Assembly: GCA_025353305.1 (NCBI GenBank)
Contig: JANXQX010000013.1
Location: forward strand, 34,259-98,258
Direction: 5' to 3'
From: Holophagaceae bacterium
GTDB taxonomy: Bacteria; Acidobacteriota; Holophagae; Holophagales; Holophagaceae
DNA: 64,000 nt
In this document: positions 7,875 through 16,681 of the stretch, in pieces
Layout of the letters: every line of letters starts with the position of its first letter
How positions within the stretch are numbered: position 1 is the first letter of the stretch
Translations under genes and position numbers: made by a program
The notes under the pieces: model-generated
What the model was told of the DNA's origin: nothing
What the model saw: the letters and a program-made list of their open reading frames with translations, nothing else
Database searches by the model: none

Positions 7875-8899
7875 TGGCCGGCTCCTGTTGAAAGCGCCTC
7901 CAGCGTCAGCCGCGTGAGACAGCGGATGTAGCTGGGATCCACGCCCGGGGCGGGAAGCCGGCGGTAGGTGCGGATACCGGCTTTCCTGGCGAGGGCGGCG
8001 TACTCGATGTCCAGTTCGTGAAGGGTCTCGATGTGCTCGCTCACGAAACTGAGCGGCAGGATGATGACGTCCCTCCCGCCAAAATCAGCCAGCACTTTTT
8101 TCAGGGCCGGGGTCAGCCAGCGGATGGGGCCCACACGGCTCTGGTAAGCCAGGATGGCGCCACCGGGAATGTCGCCGATGCGGGCCTTCAGGGCTTCCAC
8201 GGTGGCCTTGATTTCCTGTTCGTAGGGATCCCCGGCCTCGATCTGGCTCATGGGCAGCGAGTGGGCGCTGAAGATCACCGTTGCGTAGGGTAGCTCTTCA
8301 AGCGCTGCGCGAAGCGGAGCTTCCATGGCGTCCAGGTAATCGGAATCCGTGGAGTAGGCAAGTACCCCTTTGAGTACCGACATTCCCATTTTTGCCGCTT
8401 CGCGTTCAAGTTCGCGAACACTCGAACCCGTGGTTGCGATGCAATCGTGAGGGTAGAGGGTGACCGGCAACAGCTTGGTGATCCCTTGTTTTTTCAAGGC
8501 CTTCAGCAACCCCAGGGCACGCGGCTGGGTGTAACGGAACAGCAGTTTCACGGGTTCTTTGCGCCCGGCCGCGCGGAGATTCTTCCGCAACGCGGACGCC
8601 TGTTCGGCGGATTGGCGAAGAAGGGGCGATCCACCACCGATCTCTGCATATTTGGCAGAAGTGCCTTTGCGCCGGAACCTGGCGATCGCCTTGGCATAGG
8701 TGGGCTGGAACCACGCCGGCCCAGGCAATTTGATCAGTTCCCGGTCGCTGAAAAGGTTGTACAGGAATGCTTCGACCTGATCGAGATTGACGGGCCCCCC
8801 CAGATTCAAGAGGAGGATCGCAGTATCAACCGCCGCATCGACAGGTGGTGCCGCCATGGCCTCTTGTGCATCAGCGCGAAGCTGCGAGAGAAGGTCCAT
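7871..8899 (-). CDS. hemH: Ferrochelatase
   Basis: Inserts ferrous iron into protoporphyrin IX to give protohaem. The 342-residue protein starts its fold with TAILLLNLGGPVNLDQVEAF, carries the ferrochelatase signature VIFSAHSLPMSQIEAGDPY with the metal-site histidine, and has the conserved PLSFVSEHIETLHELDIEY with the catalytic glutamate. Length is normal for a bacterial ferrochelatase. Its ATG overlaps the stop of hemN by one base (TGATG), and its stop overlaps hemG. No extra transmembrane tail is seen. Confidence 0.95.
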   Translation of the reverse strand: MDLLSQLRADAQEAMAAPPVDAAVDTAILLLNLGGPVNLDQVEAFLYNLFSDRELIKLPGPAWFQPTYAKAIARFRRKGTSAKYAEIGGGSPLLRQSAEQASALRKNLRAAGRKEPVKLLFRYTQPRALGLLKALKKQGITKLLPVTLYPHDCIATTGSSVRELEREAAKMGMSVLKGVLAYSTDSDYLDAMEAPLRAALEELPYATVIFSAHSLPMSQIEAGDPYEQEIKATVEALKARIGDIPGGAILAYQSRVGPIRWLTPALKKVLADFGGRDVIILPLSFVSEHIETLHELDIEYAALARKAGIRTYRRLPAPGVDPSYIRCLTRLTLEALSTGAGQ

Positions 8900-10263
8900 C
8901 AGACCGTCCTTGAAAATTTAGTGGTGGCCGACATCTTGGACAGATAGGCGTCGAAGGGCATGGCCAGATTCCGCACGAAACGGCGTCCCAATTCCGTGAC
9001 AAAAATACCCTCGTCCCGCAGCTCCACGATGCCAAAGGGGACTTCTTCCTTGAGTTGCTCGATCGCCTCGGTGAAATGATCCGGTCCGACGCCAAAGCGC
9101 GCTTCCATTTCTGCCCAACGCAGTTCGAAACGGCCCATGATCTGGTGGATCACCCAACGGCGGAGTTCGTCTTCGTCGGAGCAGTGGTAACCCTTGTGGA
9201 CCGCGAAATGGCCGGCATCCACCGCGTGTTCCCACCGGGAAAGAATCTTGTCGTTCTGGTGGTACACACCGCCGATCTGACTGATGGCGCTTGGACCGAT
9301 GCTCACCATGTCCGAGCCGCCCTGAACGGCGTAGCCCATGAAATTCCGGGTGAGGCGGCCATCGTGGATGGCCTTGGCCAGCGGGTCGTTTGGATGGGCG
9401 AAATGATCCATCCCGACGGTCAGATAACCCGCTTTTTCGAGCAATTCAGAAGCCATCAACAGCAGGTCCAGCCGCAGCCCAGGTGTGGGCAAGGTCTCCG
9501 TGGGGATGCTCCGCTGGAAGGGCATCATGGAAGGCAGGTAGGCGAATCCGTAGACCGCCAGGCGATCCGGACTCAGCTTCAAGGTCTCTTCCAGGGTCAG
9601 GCGGAAGGTGTCCATGGTCTGGCCCGGCAGCCCGTAGACCAGATCCAGGTTGACGCCATCAAAGCCTTCCACGCGCGCCTGCTTGACGGCTGCAAGGGTC
9701 TGGTCCCAGGTTTGTCCCCGTGTGATGAGCTCCTGGACATTCTCGTCCAGGTCCTGCACACCGAAGGAAACGCGGTTGAACCCCATCTTCCGGAGCGCGG
9801 GTAATTGATCATCCCGGAGGAATGTGGGATCGGCTTCCAGGGAAACTTCCGCTCCCGGCAGCAGCGGGAAACGTTCCGTGATCAGATCGAAAACACGCTG
9901 AAGATCCGGCACGTTCAAGTAGGTGGGTGTGCCACCTCCCCAATGCATCTGGATCACGCCCCGGCGATCCGGAAGGTGGCTGGCCCAAAGTTCCGCCTCA
10001 CGGTCCAGTGTCGCCAGGAAGGCTCCCACAGGATCATATTTGGGGCTGATGACTACATTGCAGCCGCAGTACGCGCAGCGGCGGCTGCAGAACGGGAGAT
10101 GTGCATAAAGCGACAAAGGCTCGGAGCTGGCATTCGCCCTGCCCAGGGCATCCACGATCTCTGTTTCCGGAAAGTCGTCCTTCCAGACCGGAGGCATGGG
10201 GTAGCCGGTGTAACGCGGCCCCGGGCGGTCGTAGCGTTGAATGAGTTCGGAGAGACTGGTCAT
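8899..10263 (-). CDS. hemN: Oxygen-independent coproporphyrinogen III oxidase (radical SAM)
   Basis: Decarboxylates two propionates of coproporphyrinogen III to give protoporphyrinogen IX without oxygen. The 454-residue protein has the radical-SAM cluster motif CSRRCAYCGCN (cysteines 59, 63, 66). The CGCN ending is typical of true HemN rather than HemW. It also has the glycine-rich HWGGGTPTYL and the LVYGLPGQT segment. The ATG at 10263 overlaps the hemE stop (ATGA); a longer frame upstream has no family likeness. An anaerobic enzyme here, with no HemF in view, suggests the operon works under low oxygen. Confidence 0.94.
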   Translation of the reverse strand: MTSLSELIQRYDRPGPRYTGYPMPPVWKDDFPETEIVDALGRANASSEPLSLYAHLPFCSRRCAYCGCNVVISPKYDPVGAFLATLDREAELWASHLPDRRGVIQMHWGGGTPTYLNVPDLQRVFDLITERFPLLPGAEVSLEADPTFLRDDQLPALRKMGFNRVSFGVQDLDENVQELITRGQTWDQTLAAVKQARVEGFDGVNLDLVYGLPGQTMDTFRLTLEETLKLSPDRLAVYGFAYLPSMMPFQRSIPTETLPTPGLRLDLLLMASELLEKAGYLTVGMDHFAHPNDPLAKAIHDGRLTRNFMGYAVQGGSDMVSIGPSAISQIGGVYHQNDKILSRWEHAVDAGHFAVHKGYHCSDEDELRRWVIHQIMGRFELRWAEMEARFGVGPDHFTEAIEQLKEEVPFGIVELRDEGIFVTELGRRFVRNLAMPFDAYLSKMSATTKFSRTV

Positions 10264-11252
10264 CCTTTGACTTCCTCGATCACGGCCTGCAACACATCGG
10301 GATCTGTTTCCGGCACCAGGCCGTGACCCAGATTGAAAATGTGGGGCGCGCCCTTCATGCAATCCACGATGGCCCGGGCCTTCTTCACAGCTGTTTCTTT
10401 ACCGGCTAGCAAAGCCGCCGGGTCCATATTCCCTTGCAGCACTTTGGTGGCTGAAAACCGCTGCCTGGCCTCCTCCATGGGCACTTGCCAAGGAATGGCC
10501 AGCCCCGCGCAAGGGAGGTCCGCAAGCTCCTGAGGTTGGTAGCCACTGCGTGCGAAAAAGAGAGTCGGTGCGGCTTTTACCTGCTCCAGTGTCCGCTTCA
10601 CGGCAGGAAGCGAGAATTCACGATAGTCAGCCGGATCCAATTCCCCGGCCCAGGTATCAAAAAGCTGGACGCCTTGAGCTCCTGCGCCGATGTGGAGGTT
10701 CAGCAAGTGGGCTGATACATCCGCGAGGCGGTCCATCCATTTCTTCGCCCTGACGGGTTCCTGGTGCAGGAAGGCCTTGGCGCGGGCCCAGGTCTTGCTG
10801 CCCTTGCCTTCGAGACCATAAGCCAAGAGAGTCCATGGGGCCCCGGCGAAACCCAGCATCGTCACATGTTCCGGAAGTTGTGCCTTCGTTTTGCGGATGG
10901 CCGCCTGGACAGGCTCGAAAATCTTCTCATTAAGTTCCACGTCGGGATCAATCTGATCCAGCGTGCGCGCGAGCCGCGGACCGCCCTCCGGAATGGTGAC
11001 CCCACAGCCCAGGGCCTCCAGGATCACCAGGATGTCGCTGAAGATGATGGCGCCGTCGATGCCAGGGAACCGGCGGATGGGCATGAGGGTCACTTCAGCC
11101 GCGAGATCGCTGTCGTACATCAGCTGTTCGAAGGTGGCCTTGGCCCTCAATACCCGGTACTCAGGCAGGAACCGCCCCGCCTGGCGCATGAACCAGACCG
11201 GCGGCTTATCAAGGGTTTCACCCTGGAGAACACGGAGAAGGGGTTGGGTCAT
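10260..11252 (-). CDS. hemE: Uroporphyrinogen decarboxylase
   Basis: Converts uroporphyrinogen III to coproporphyrinogen III by removing four acetate carboxyls. The 330-residue protein has the N-terminal signature PPVWFMRQAGRFLPEYR, which contains the substrate-binding arginines, then FSDILVILEALG with the catalytic aspartate, and GFAGAPWTLLAYGLEG. Length is normal. It lies 49 bases downstream of hemL and overlaps hemN by four bases. Confidence 0.95.
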   Translation of the reverse strand: MTQPLLRVLQGETLDKPPVWFMRQAGRFLPEYRVLRAKATFEQLMYDSDLAAEVTLMPIRRFPGIDGAIIFSDILVILEALGCGVTIPEGGPRLARTLDQIDPDVELNEKIFEPVQAAIRKTKAQLPEHVTMLGFAGAPWTLLAYGLEGKGSKTWARAKAFLHQEPVRAKKWMDRLADVSAHLLNLHIGAGAQGVQLFDTWAGELDPADYREFSLPAVKRTLEQVKAAPTLFFARSGYQPQELADLPCAGLAIPWQVPMEEARQRFSATKVLQGNMDPAALLAGKETAVKKARAIVDCMKGAPHIFNLGHGLVPETDPDVLQAVIEEVKG

Positions 11253-11301
11253 CTAAGCTCCATGCGAAGGGTCCATTCCGCATCAATCCTGCGCGGGAGG
11301 G

Positions 11302-12561
11302 TCATGACGAGAATTCCGGAGACACTGCTGTCACAGCCTGATCGAATTTCACCAGGGCATCATCGCCATGGGCGGTGCTCAGGAACGCCACTTCATAGCC
11401 GCTGGGCGCGAGATAGACGCCCTGCTCCAGCATTAGCTTGTGGAGGCGATTGAATTGGGAGATCGATTCCAGGTTGATTCGATCCGCACGCTTGACCCCG
11501 CCCTGGAAGACCGGCCAGAGCAGGCTTCCGATGTGGGGGCAATGCAGTCCTGGAATCCGTTCGAACGATTTGGACCAGACGTTGGCGCGATGATCCAAGT
11601 CTGCGTAAACGGCGGGTGTCAGCAGTTCCAGGGTGGCCAGACCCGCGGCCATGGCCACCGGGTTTCCCGACAGCGTGCCCGCCTGGTAAACGGGGCCGTC
11701 CGGCGCCACCACGGCCATGACGTCCTTGCGGCCGCCATAGCAGCCAACCGGCATTCCGCCGCCGATGATCTTGCCGTAGGTCACGAGATCCGGCTGGACA
11801 TTGTAAAGCCCTGCCGCGCCACTTGGACCCACCCGGAAGCCGCTGATGACTTCGTCGAAGATCAGGAGAACGCCATGCCGGGTGCAGAGTTCCCGCAGTG
11901 TCTTCAAGAAATCCAGCTGCTGGAGCAGCAGGCCGTTGTTGGCGGGGACCGGCTCGATGATGACGCAGGCGGTGTCCATTCCGTGTTCATCGAAGTAGCG
12001 TGATAATGCGCCAAAATCATCCAGCGGCAGCACCGAGGTGAGTCCGCCGATGGCGGCGGGAACCCCAGCGGAGGAAGGCTCTCCGAATGTCACCAGGCCT
12101 GAACCCGCCTTGACGAGCATTCCATCGCTATGGCCGTGGTAGCAGCCATCGAATTTCAAGATGCGATCACGTCTGGTGAAGCCGCGGGCGGTCCGGAGGG
12201 CGCTCATCACGGCTTCGGTGCCGCTGCTGACGAAACGCAGCTTTTCAATGAAGGGCACCATCTCCTTGATGCGCCGGGCCAGCGCAAGTTCGCGCCGGGT
12301 CGGCGCGCCGAAGCTAAGTCCTTCCTGCATGGATTCGGACACCGCCGCGATGACCTCGCGGTTCGCATGGCCAAGGATCAACGGTCCCCATGACATGCAA
12401 AGGTCGAGATAGGTTCTGTCGTCCTCGTCCTCGAACCAGCACTGCCAGGCGCGTTTGAAGAATTTCGGAGTTCCGCCCACGGCGCGGAAGGCCCGCACGG
12501 GGCTGCTGACTCCACCGGGAAAGTGGGTCAGGGCCTCTTTGAAAAGTTCGTCATTGCTCAT
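11302..12561 (-). CDS. hemL: Glutamate-1-semialdehyde 2,1-aminomutase
   Basis: PLP enzyme that turns glutamate-1-semialdehyde into 5-aminolevulinate, so this organism uses the C5 (glutamyl-tRNA) route. The 419-residue protein has PGGVSSPVRAFRAVGGTP near the start, GTEAVMSALRTARG (PLP phosphate site), DEVISGFRVG (PLP aspartate) and the Schiff-base lysine in TYGKIIGGGMPVG. It is separated from hemD upstream by a repeat-rich gap that can form a long hairpin, which may affect expression of the downstream half of the operon. Confidence 0.95.
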   Translation of the reverse strand: MSNDELFKEALTHFPGGVSSPVRAFRAVGGTPKFFKRAWQCWFEDEDDRTYLDLCMSWGPLILGHANREVIAAVSESMQEGLSFGAPTRRELALARRIKEMVPFIEKLRFVSSGTEAVMSALRTARGFTRRDRILKFDGCYHGHSDGMLVKAGSGLVTFGEPSSAGVPAAIGGLTSVLPLDDFGALSRYFDEHGMDTACVIIEPVPANNGLLLQQLDFLKTLRELCTRHGVLLIFDEVISGFRVGPSGAAGLYNVQPDLVTYGKIIGGGMPVGCYGGRKDVMAVVAPDGPVYQAGTLSGNPVAMAAGLATLELLTPAVYADLDHRANVWSKSFERIPGLHCPHIGSLLWPVFQGGVKRADRINLESISQFNRLHKLMLEQGVYLAPSGYEVAFLSTAHGDDALVKFDQAVTAVSPEFSS

Positions 12562-12578
12562 GGCTCATCCCCGTTCCA

Positions 12579-12694
12579 AAGTCGAAAGTCGAAAGTTGAA
12601 GAGTTAAAAAGTTGAAAGGCTGAAAAGTTGAGAGGGTGGCCTCCAGGCTCTTTGACTTTCTTAACTTTTTAACTCTTCGACTTTTTGACTCTCG
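12579..12694. repeat. Degenerate heptad-like repeats forming a long inverted repeat between hemD and hemL
   Basis: The left half is built of units such as AAAGTCG, AAAGTCG, AAAGTTG and AAGAGTT. The right half is built of their complements (TTTAACT, CTTCGACT, TTTTGACT). A perfect 16-bp inverted repeat, GAAGAGTTAAAAAGTT at 12598-12613 against its complement at 12663-12678, is 49 bases apart. In the hem transcript it would form a long hairpin between hemD and hemL. Similar unit sequences recur at 37650-37684 and 38772-38792. Confidence 0.8.
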
Positions 12695-12705
12695 GCTCAT
12701 AGCTT

Positions 12706-13389
12706 TCATCCCTCAAGAACTTCCTGTGTGGGCGCGAAAGTCCGGAGCATATGAATCAGGGAATCTTTTTTCGGCTCACAAGTACCGTGGACTTCGACGC
12801 CCGCGGCTTCGAAAGCCTTGGCGGTGCGGTCTCCCCAAGCGAAGCGCAGCAGATCGCCCGGAATGCCCGCCATGTATTCGGCCTGCAACGGGCTCAACGC
12901 CAGAAGCGCATCCACGCTGGGCAGGGTTGGCTCAGGTTTGGTGGGGACTTCCCGGTGGGTGATCCAGGGATGGATGCGCCAGGCTGTGCCCTTCGCAGCT
13001 GCCTCGATGAACTGGCGGCTGCGTTCGCCCCGGGCCAGCACGAATTCGCCACCCTCGGGGTAGGCCTGGATGAGCATGTCCCACAAACTTTCCGCCGTGG
13101 CCTGCCGAGGGCGGCGGATGCGGGTGGAATCAACGAATTCAAGTCCAAGGGTTTGTTCTGTGCCTTCGCCTTGCACCACCACATCCATGGTTTTCGTCAC
13201 CCAGACTTTGACCGCCTGGGCCGCAGCGGGACTCAGCACGAGCAAAGCTGAAACCGAGTCGAGCGGCATGGGCGGAGTGGCGTGGGTGAATTCCTGGCTG
13301 GTGATGTAGTAAGGCACGGTTTCCCAGCCCGCCTCAGCGACGGCGCGGGAGAGCGGGTGGTCCAGTGGACGGGCCAGGGCGAGTTTCAC
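12706..13389 (-). CDS. hemD: Uroporphyrinogen-III synthase
   Basis: Closes and inverts ring D of hydroxymethylbilane to give uroporphyrinogen III. At 227 residues it is of normal to short length and, as usual for HemD, weakly conserved. It begins LALARPLDHPLSRAVAEAGWETVPYY, like the family's N-terminal strand, and has the later ...LLRFAWGDRTAKAFEAAGVEVHGTCEPKK pattern (G-x-x-T-A-x-A motif with the conserved glycine). The call rests strongly on position: its start overlaps the hemC stop by four bases, the usual hemC-hemD pairing. Confidence 0.85.
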   Translation of the reverse strand: MKLALARPLDHPLSRAVAEAGWETVPYYITSQEFTHATPPMPLDSVSALLVLSPAAAQAVKVWVTKTMDVVVQGEGTEQTLGLEFVDSTRIRRPRQATAESLWDMLIQAYPEGGEFVLARGERSRQFIEAAAKGTAWRIHPWITHREVPTKPEPTLPSVDALLALSPLQAEYMAGIPGDLLRFAWGDRTAKAFEAAGVEVHGTCEPKKDSLIHMLRTFAPTQEVLEG

Positions 13390-14270
13390 GAAAGCCCCAT
13401 TTGGCGCAGTACGGTTGAAACCAGCAAGGCATCATCATCGCCGATGGCTTCACCATGTTGAATGCCCAGGTCTGAAACGAAGGCCCCGCGGAGCCGGATG
13501 CGGCCATCTTCCAGTTGTTCCGCCAGCGCACCGAGGGGTTGCTGGCAGCCACCGCCGACACCGGCCAGGAGGGCGCGTTCAAGCCGCACGCATCGCGCCG
13601 TCAGGGGGTCGTGTAGATCCAAAAGGGCCGCGATGAGATCTGTGCGATCGCTCCGTGTTTCAGCCAGCAAAGCACCCTGCCCTGGCGCCGGGAGCAATTC
13701 CTCCGGGGTCAAAGCCCGCACCTCGAGATCCGATAGATCAAGGTCAAGGCGCCGCAGTCCAGCCGCTGCCAGAACGGTGCCATGCAACGGTTCGCCCCGC
13801 ATCTCGCCGTCCCGCACCCGCTGCACGCGGGTCGGCACGTTGCCGCGGATCCAAGTGAATTTCGCATCCGGAAAAGTGGCTTTGAGCATCCGTTCCCGCC
13901 GGACGGAGCTGGTTCCAATGATGCAGGCTTTGGGCGCGTCCTTGCGCATCACCAGCCAGTCACTGCAATCCTCGCGAGAGGGAATGCAGGCGATCTGGAC
14001 ACCTTTGGGTCGTTCCAGGGAAACATCCTTGAGGCTATGGATAAGCAGATCCACGGTCTCATCCGCCAATGCGTCTTCCAATTCCTTGGTGAAGAAACCC
14101 GAACCCCGGGATTCATCAAGAGGTCCATTCAGCCACTGGTCGCCTGAAGTCGTGTAGCGCTTCCATTCAACCCGGTAGCCCTTGGCTTCCAGGTGCTTCA
14201 CAAGGAATTCGGCCTGGGCCACCGCGAGCAGGGAACCCCGAGTGCCTACGATCACAGTTGGTGTACTCAT
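13386..14270 (-). CDS. hemC: Porphobilinogen deaminase (hydroxymethylbilane synthase)
   Basis: Polymerises four porphobilinogen units into hydroxymethylbilane. The 294-residue protein opens GTRGSLLAVAQAEFLVKHLE, has SLKDVSLERPKG with the conserved lysine/aspartate region, the arginine-rich IGTSSVRRERML, and GVGGGCQQPLGAL with the cysteine that carries the dipyrromethane cofactor. It is the first gene of the haem operon as read on the minus strand. The 149-base gap to aroC must hold the operon promoter, but I could not pick one out. Confidence 0.95.
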   Translation of the reverse strand: MSTPTVIVGTRGSLLAVAQAEFLVKHLEAKGYRVEWKRYTTSGDQWLNGPLDESRGSGFFTKELEDALADETVDLLIHSLKDVSLERPKGVQIACIPSREDCSDWLVMRKDAPKACIIGTSSVRRERMLKATFPDAKFTWIRGNVPTRVQRVRDGEMRGEPLHGTVLAAAGLRRLDLDLSDLEVRALTPEELLPAPGQGALLAETRSDRTDLIAALLDLHDPLTARCVRLERALLAGVGGGCQQPLGALAEQLEDGRIRLRGAFVSDLGIQHGEAIGDDDALLVSTVLRQMGLS

Positions 14271-14419
14271 TCCCAGGTCACCCCATCAACGAATTCAATG
14301 GTCATCCCCAACAGCTTTCAAGGCCCTGCGGGCATTTCAGCGGCGCTGGAACCAGCATCCATCTTCCCTTAATTCCACCCGGTCGTCACCTCCTAACGCT
14401 GGGCGGTAGGGGTCGGAAT

Positions 14420-15544
14420 TCAAGTCCCCAACAATCGGGCGACCCCTTCCCAGTCCCACTCCGCGGCGATCGGCAGCGATCCCTCCCGCAGATCCTGCTG
14501 AGTGAGATATGTGTCGTAAATCACCAGCGCTGCCATGCTCTCCGCCACCGGCACGATGCGCGGCGCGATGCAGGGGTCGTGGCGACCCTTGGTTGAAATC
14601 TCCGCGGCTTGGCCGTCCTTCGTGATGGTCTTCTGGGCGTGGCTGATGGAACTGGTGGGCTTCACCGCCAGCCTCACCACGATGGGGGCCCCTGAGCTGA
14701 TGCCGCCCAGGGTCCCGCCCGAGTCATTTTTTCCAGGTCCTTCAGGCGTAAAAGGATCGTTGTTCTCGCTGCCGCGTTTCCGGGCCGACGCGAAGCCGCT
14801 GCCGATCTCCACACCCTTGACAGCACCGATGCTCATCATGGCGTAGGCCAACAGGCCATCCAGCTTGGCGAAGGTGGGATCGCCCAGGCCGATGGGCAGA
14901 CCTTCGATCCAGATTTCGGCCACGCCGCCAACACTGTCCCCTTCGCTGCGGGCCTGCTCCACCGCCTCTTTTTGCGCTGCAAATAGTTCAGGATCCGCCA
15001 CCCGAAGCGGGTTCTTCTCAACGAAGGCCCAGTCGATGTGCTTGCCCTCGATGCCGGCGATCTCGCGGTTGAAGCCACGGATGGTGATGCCAAGGGGAGC
15101 CAGTTGCTGTTTGGCCCAGGCACCCGCCGCAACCCGCGCAAGGGTTTCCCTTCCGCTGCTGCGCCCGCCTCCGCGGGGATCCCGGATGCCGTACTTGCGA
15201 TCAAAAGTTAGATCCGCATGGCCGGGGCGGAACAGTTCAGTGATGGCCTTGTAGTCCGAACTTTTCTGGTTCTCATTGAAGACCACCAGGGCGATGGGAT
15301 GGCCGGTGGTCCTGCCTTCGAAAACGCCTGAAAGCACCTGCACCCGGTCGCCCTCACTGCGCGGAGTCACGAGCTCCGACTGTCCCGGCCTTCGGCGGTC
15401 CATCTCTTTCTGGATTTCGTCCAGATCAAAGGGCAGCCCCGGTTTCACACCGTCCAAGACAACGCCCACTGCCGGCCCATGGCTTTCGCCAAAGCTCAAG
15501 ATGCGGAAGGTTCGGCCAAAGGTGGATGGGGAATCGAAAAGCAT
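14420..15544 (-). CDS. aroC: Chorismate synthase
   Basis: Last enzyme of the shikimate pathway; converts 5-enolpyruvylshikimate-3-phosphate to chorismate using reduced FMN. The protein starts STFGRTFRILSFGESHGPAV, the family's first signature, and has DGVKPGLPFDLDEIQKEMDRRRPGQS, the FGESHG histidine, and GGRSSGRETLARVAAGA. The C-terminal SAMALVIYD-like region (SMAALVIYDTYL) also fits. Start ambiguous: the ATG at 15544 has GGAGG only two bases before it, while an in-frame TTG at 15553 would add three residues. It is read in the same direction as the haem operon but upstream of it. Confidence 0.95.
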   Translation of the reverse strand: MLFDSPSTFGRTFRILSFGESHGPAVGVVLDGVKPGLPFDLDEIQKEMDRRRPGQSELVTPRSEGDRVQVLSGVFEGRTTGHPIALVVFNENQKSSDYKAITELFRPGHADLTFDRKYGIRDPRGGGRSSGRETLARVAAGAWAKQQLAPLGITIRGFNREIAGIEGKHIDWAFVEKNPLRVADPELFAAQKEAVEQARSEGDSVGGVAEIWIEGLPIGLGDPTFAKLDGLLAYAMMSIGAVKGVEIGSGFASARKRGSENNDPFTPEGPGKNDSGGTLGGISSGAPIVVRLAVKPTSSISHAQKTITKDGQAAEISTKGRHDPCIAPRIVPVAESMAALVIYDTYLTQQDLREGSLPIAAEWDWEGVARLLGT

Positions 15545-15695
15545 GACCTCCAACTATCTCACAGCCCGCCGGGGCCATGCTCACGCGCTTCCCGCTCACC
15601 TGCATGGGAGGCGACAACGTGGACCTCTGCCTGGCAGCCCCGAAAGCCGAGTAAAAAATACTGCCTGACAAAAAGAATCATTGGAGAATAAGACA

Positions 15696-16658
15696 ATGAC
15701 TACATGCCGCATTTGTCAGAACGCATCCAATAACCAAGCTTTCAAAGTCAAAGAAATGATGTATGACTTAGGCGAGTCATTTGACTATTTTGAATGTGGG
15801 AAATGCGGGTGCCTCCAAATTTCGGAAATCCCCACGGACATGGGAAAATACTATCCAGAGAATTACTATTCACTCTCCAAAAAAGAAGTAATTAATGCGA
15901 ATTATCTAAAAATGATCATAAGAAGACTGAAAATATCAAGCTATTTATCAAGTCCCGATTACTTGGAGCAAATATGCAGAACAGTGCTGGGAGATAAAAA
16001 GTTCTTCCCGTGGATTAAAGCCGCTGGAGTCAAATTCGATGATGCCATTCTTGATGTTGGGTGTGGTTCAGGTGGGCTTCTTCTTGATCTGAAAAAATAT
16101 GGTTTCAAGAATTTGACTGGGTTAGATCCATTCATAAATGGAGACATCCATTACAAAGATGGCCCGTCGATAGTCAACAAAACTCTGGATCAGTTCAATG
16201 GTTCTTTTGACTTTATAATGGCTCATCATTCTTTTGAACATATGCCTCGGCCAGAAGAATCGCTGCGTAATATTCATAGATTACTGAATACCGGAAAGTC
16301 AGCAATGATTCGTATTCCGATCTCGTCCTCGTATGCATGGAAGCATTTTGGTACCGATTGGGTTCAACTCGACGCTCCAAGACACTTTTATTTACACACG
16401 CTTAATAGTATTGAAATATTAGCTGAAAAAACCAATTTCATAATCGAAAATGTTTTTTACGACTCCACCGATTTCCAGTTCTGGGGAAGCATTCAATACC
16501 AGAAGAATATCCCTCTCACAGGCGCCCGTTCTTATAACGTTGATCGAAAGGGCTCACTCTTTTCGAAATCAGATATCAGAAGATTCCAGGTCGAAGCCAA
16601 GAGACTGAATGCGTCAGGAATGGGTGACTCGGCTGGATTTCTCCTGCGTAAGCCTTGA
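15696..16658 (+). CDS. SAM-dependent methyltransferase with zinc-ribbon N-terminus (AT-rich, likely acquired)
   Basis: This 320-residue protein has an N-terminal CRIC...CGKCGC cysteine pair set (zinc ribbon) and a class I methyltransferase core with AILDVGCGSGGLLLDLKKYG (SAM-binding glycine loop), followed by AHHSFEHMPRPEES. This architecture is common in sugar or C-methyltransferases of polysaccharide loci. The gene is clearly AT-richer than its neighbours and uses codons such as AAA, ATA and TTA freely, so recent transfer is likely. The ATG at 15696 follows GGAGA by eight bases. It sits at the edge of the rhamnose locus; the acceptor is unknown. Confidence 0.8.
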   Translation: MTTCRICQNASNNQAFKVKEMMYDLGESFDYFECGKCGCLQISEIPTDMGKYYPENYYSLSKKEVINANYLKMIIRRLKISSYLSSPDYLEQICRTVLGDKKFFPWIKAAGVKFDDAILDVGCGSGGLLLDLKKYGFKNLTGLDPFINGDIHYKDGPSIVNKTLDQFNGSFDFIMAHHSFEHMPRPEESLRNIHRLLNTGKSAMIRIPISSSYAWKHFGTDWVQLDAPRHFYLHTLNSIEILAEKTNFIIENVFYDSTDFQFWGSIQYQKNIPLTGARSYNVDRKGSLFSKSDIRRFQVEAKRLNASGMGDSAGFLLRKP

Positions 16659-16681
16659 AAAACAACCACCAGGTGACTGGC

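Noticed and set aside
12579..12694. CRISPR array
   Set aside because: Repeats are seven to nine bases with no spacers of regular length.
14400..14440. tRNA-like T-arm GGAATTCAAGTCCCC
   Set aside because: No acceptor, anticodon or D-arm could be folded around it.
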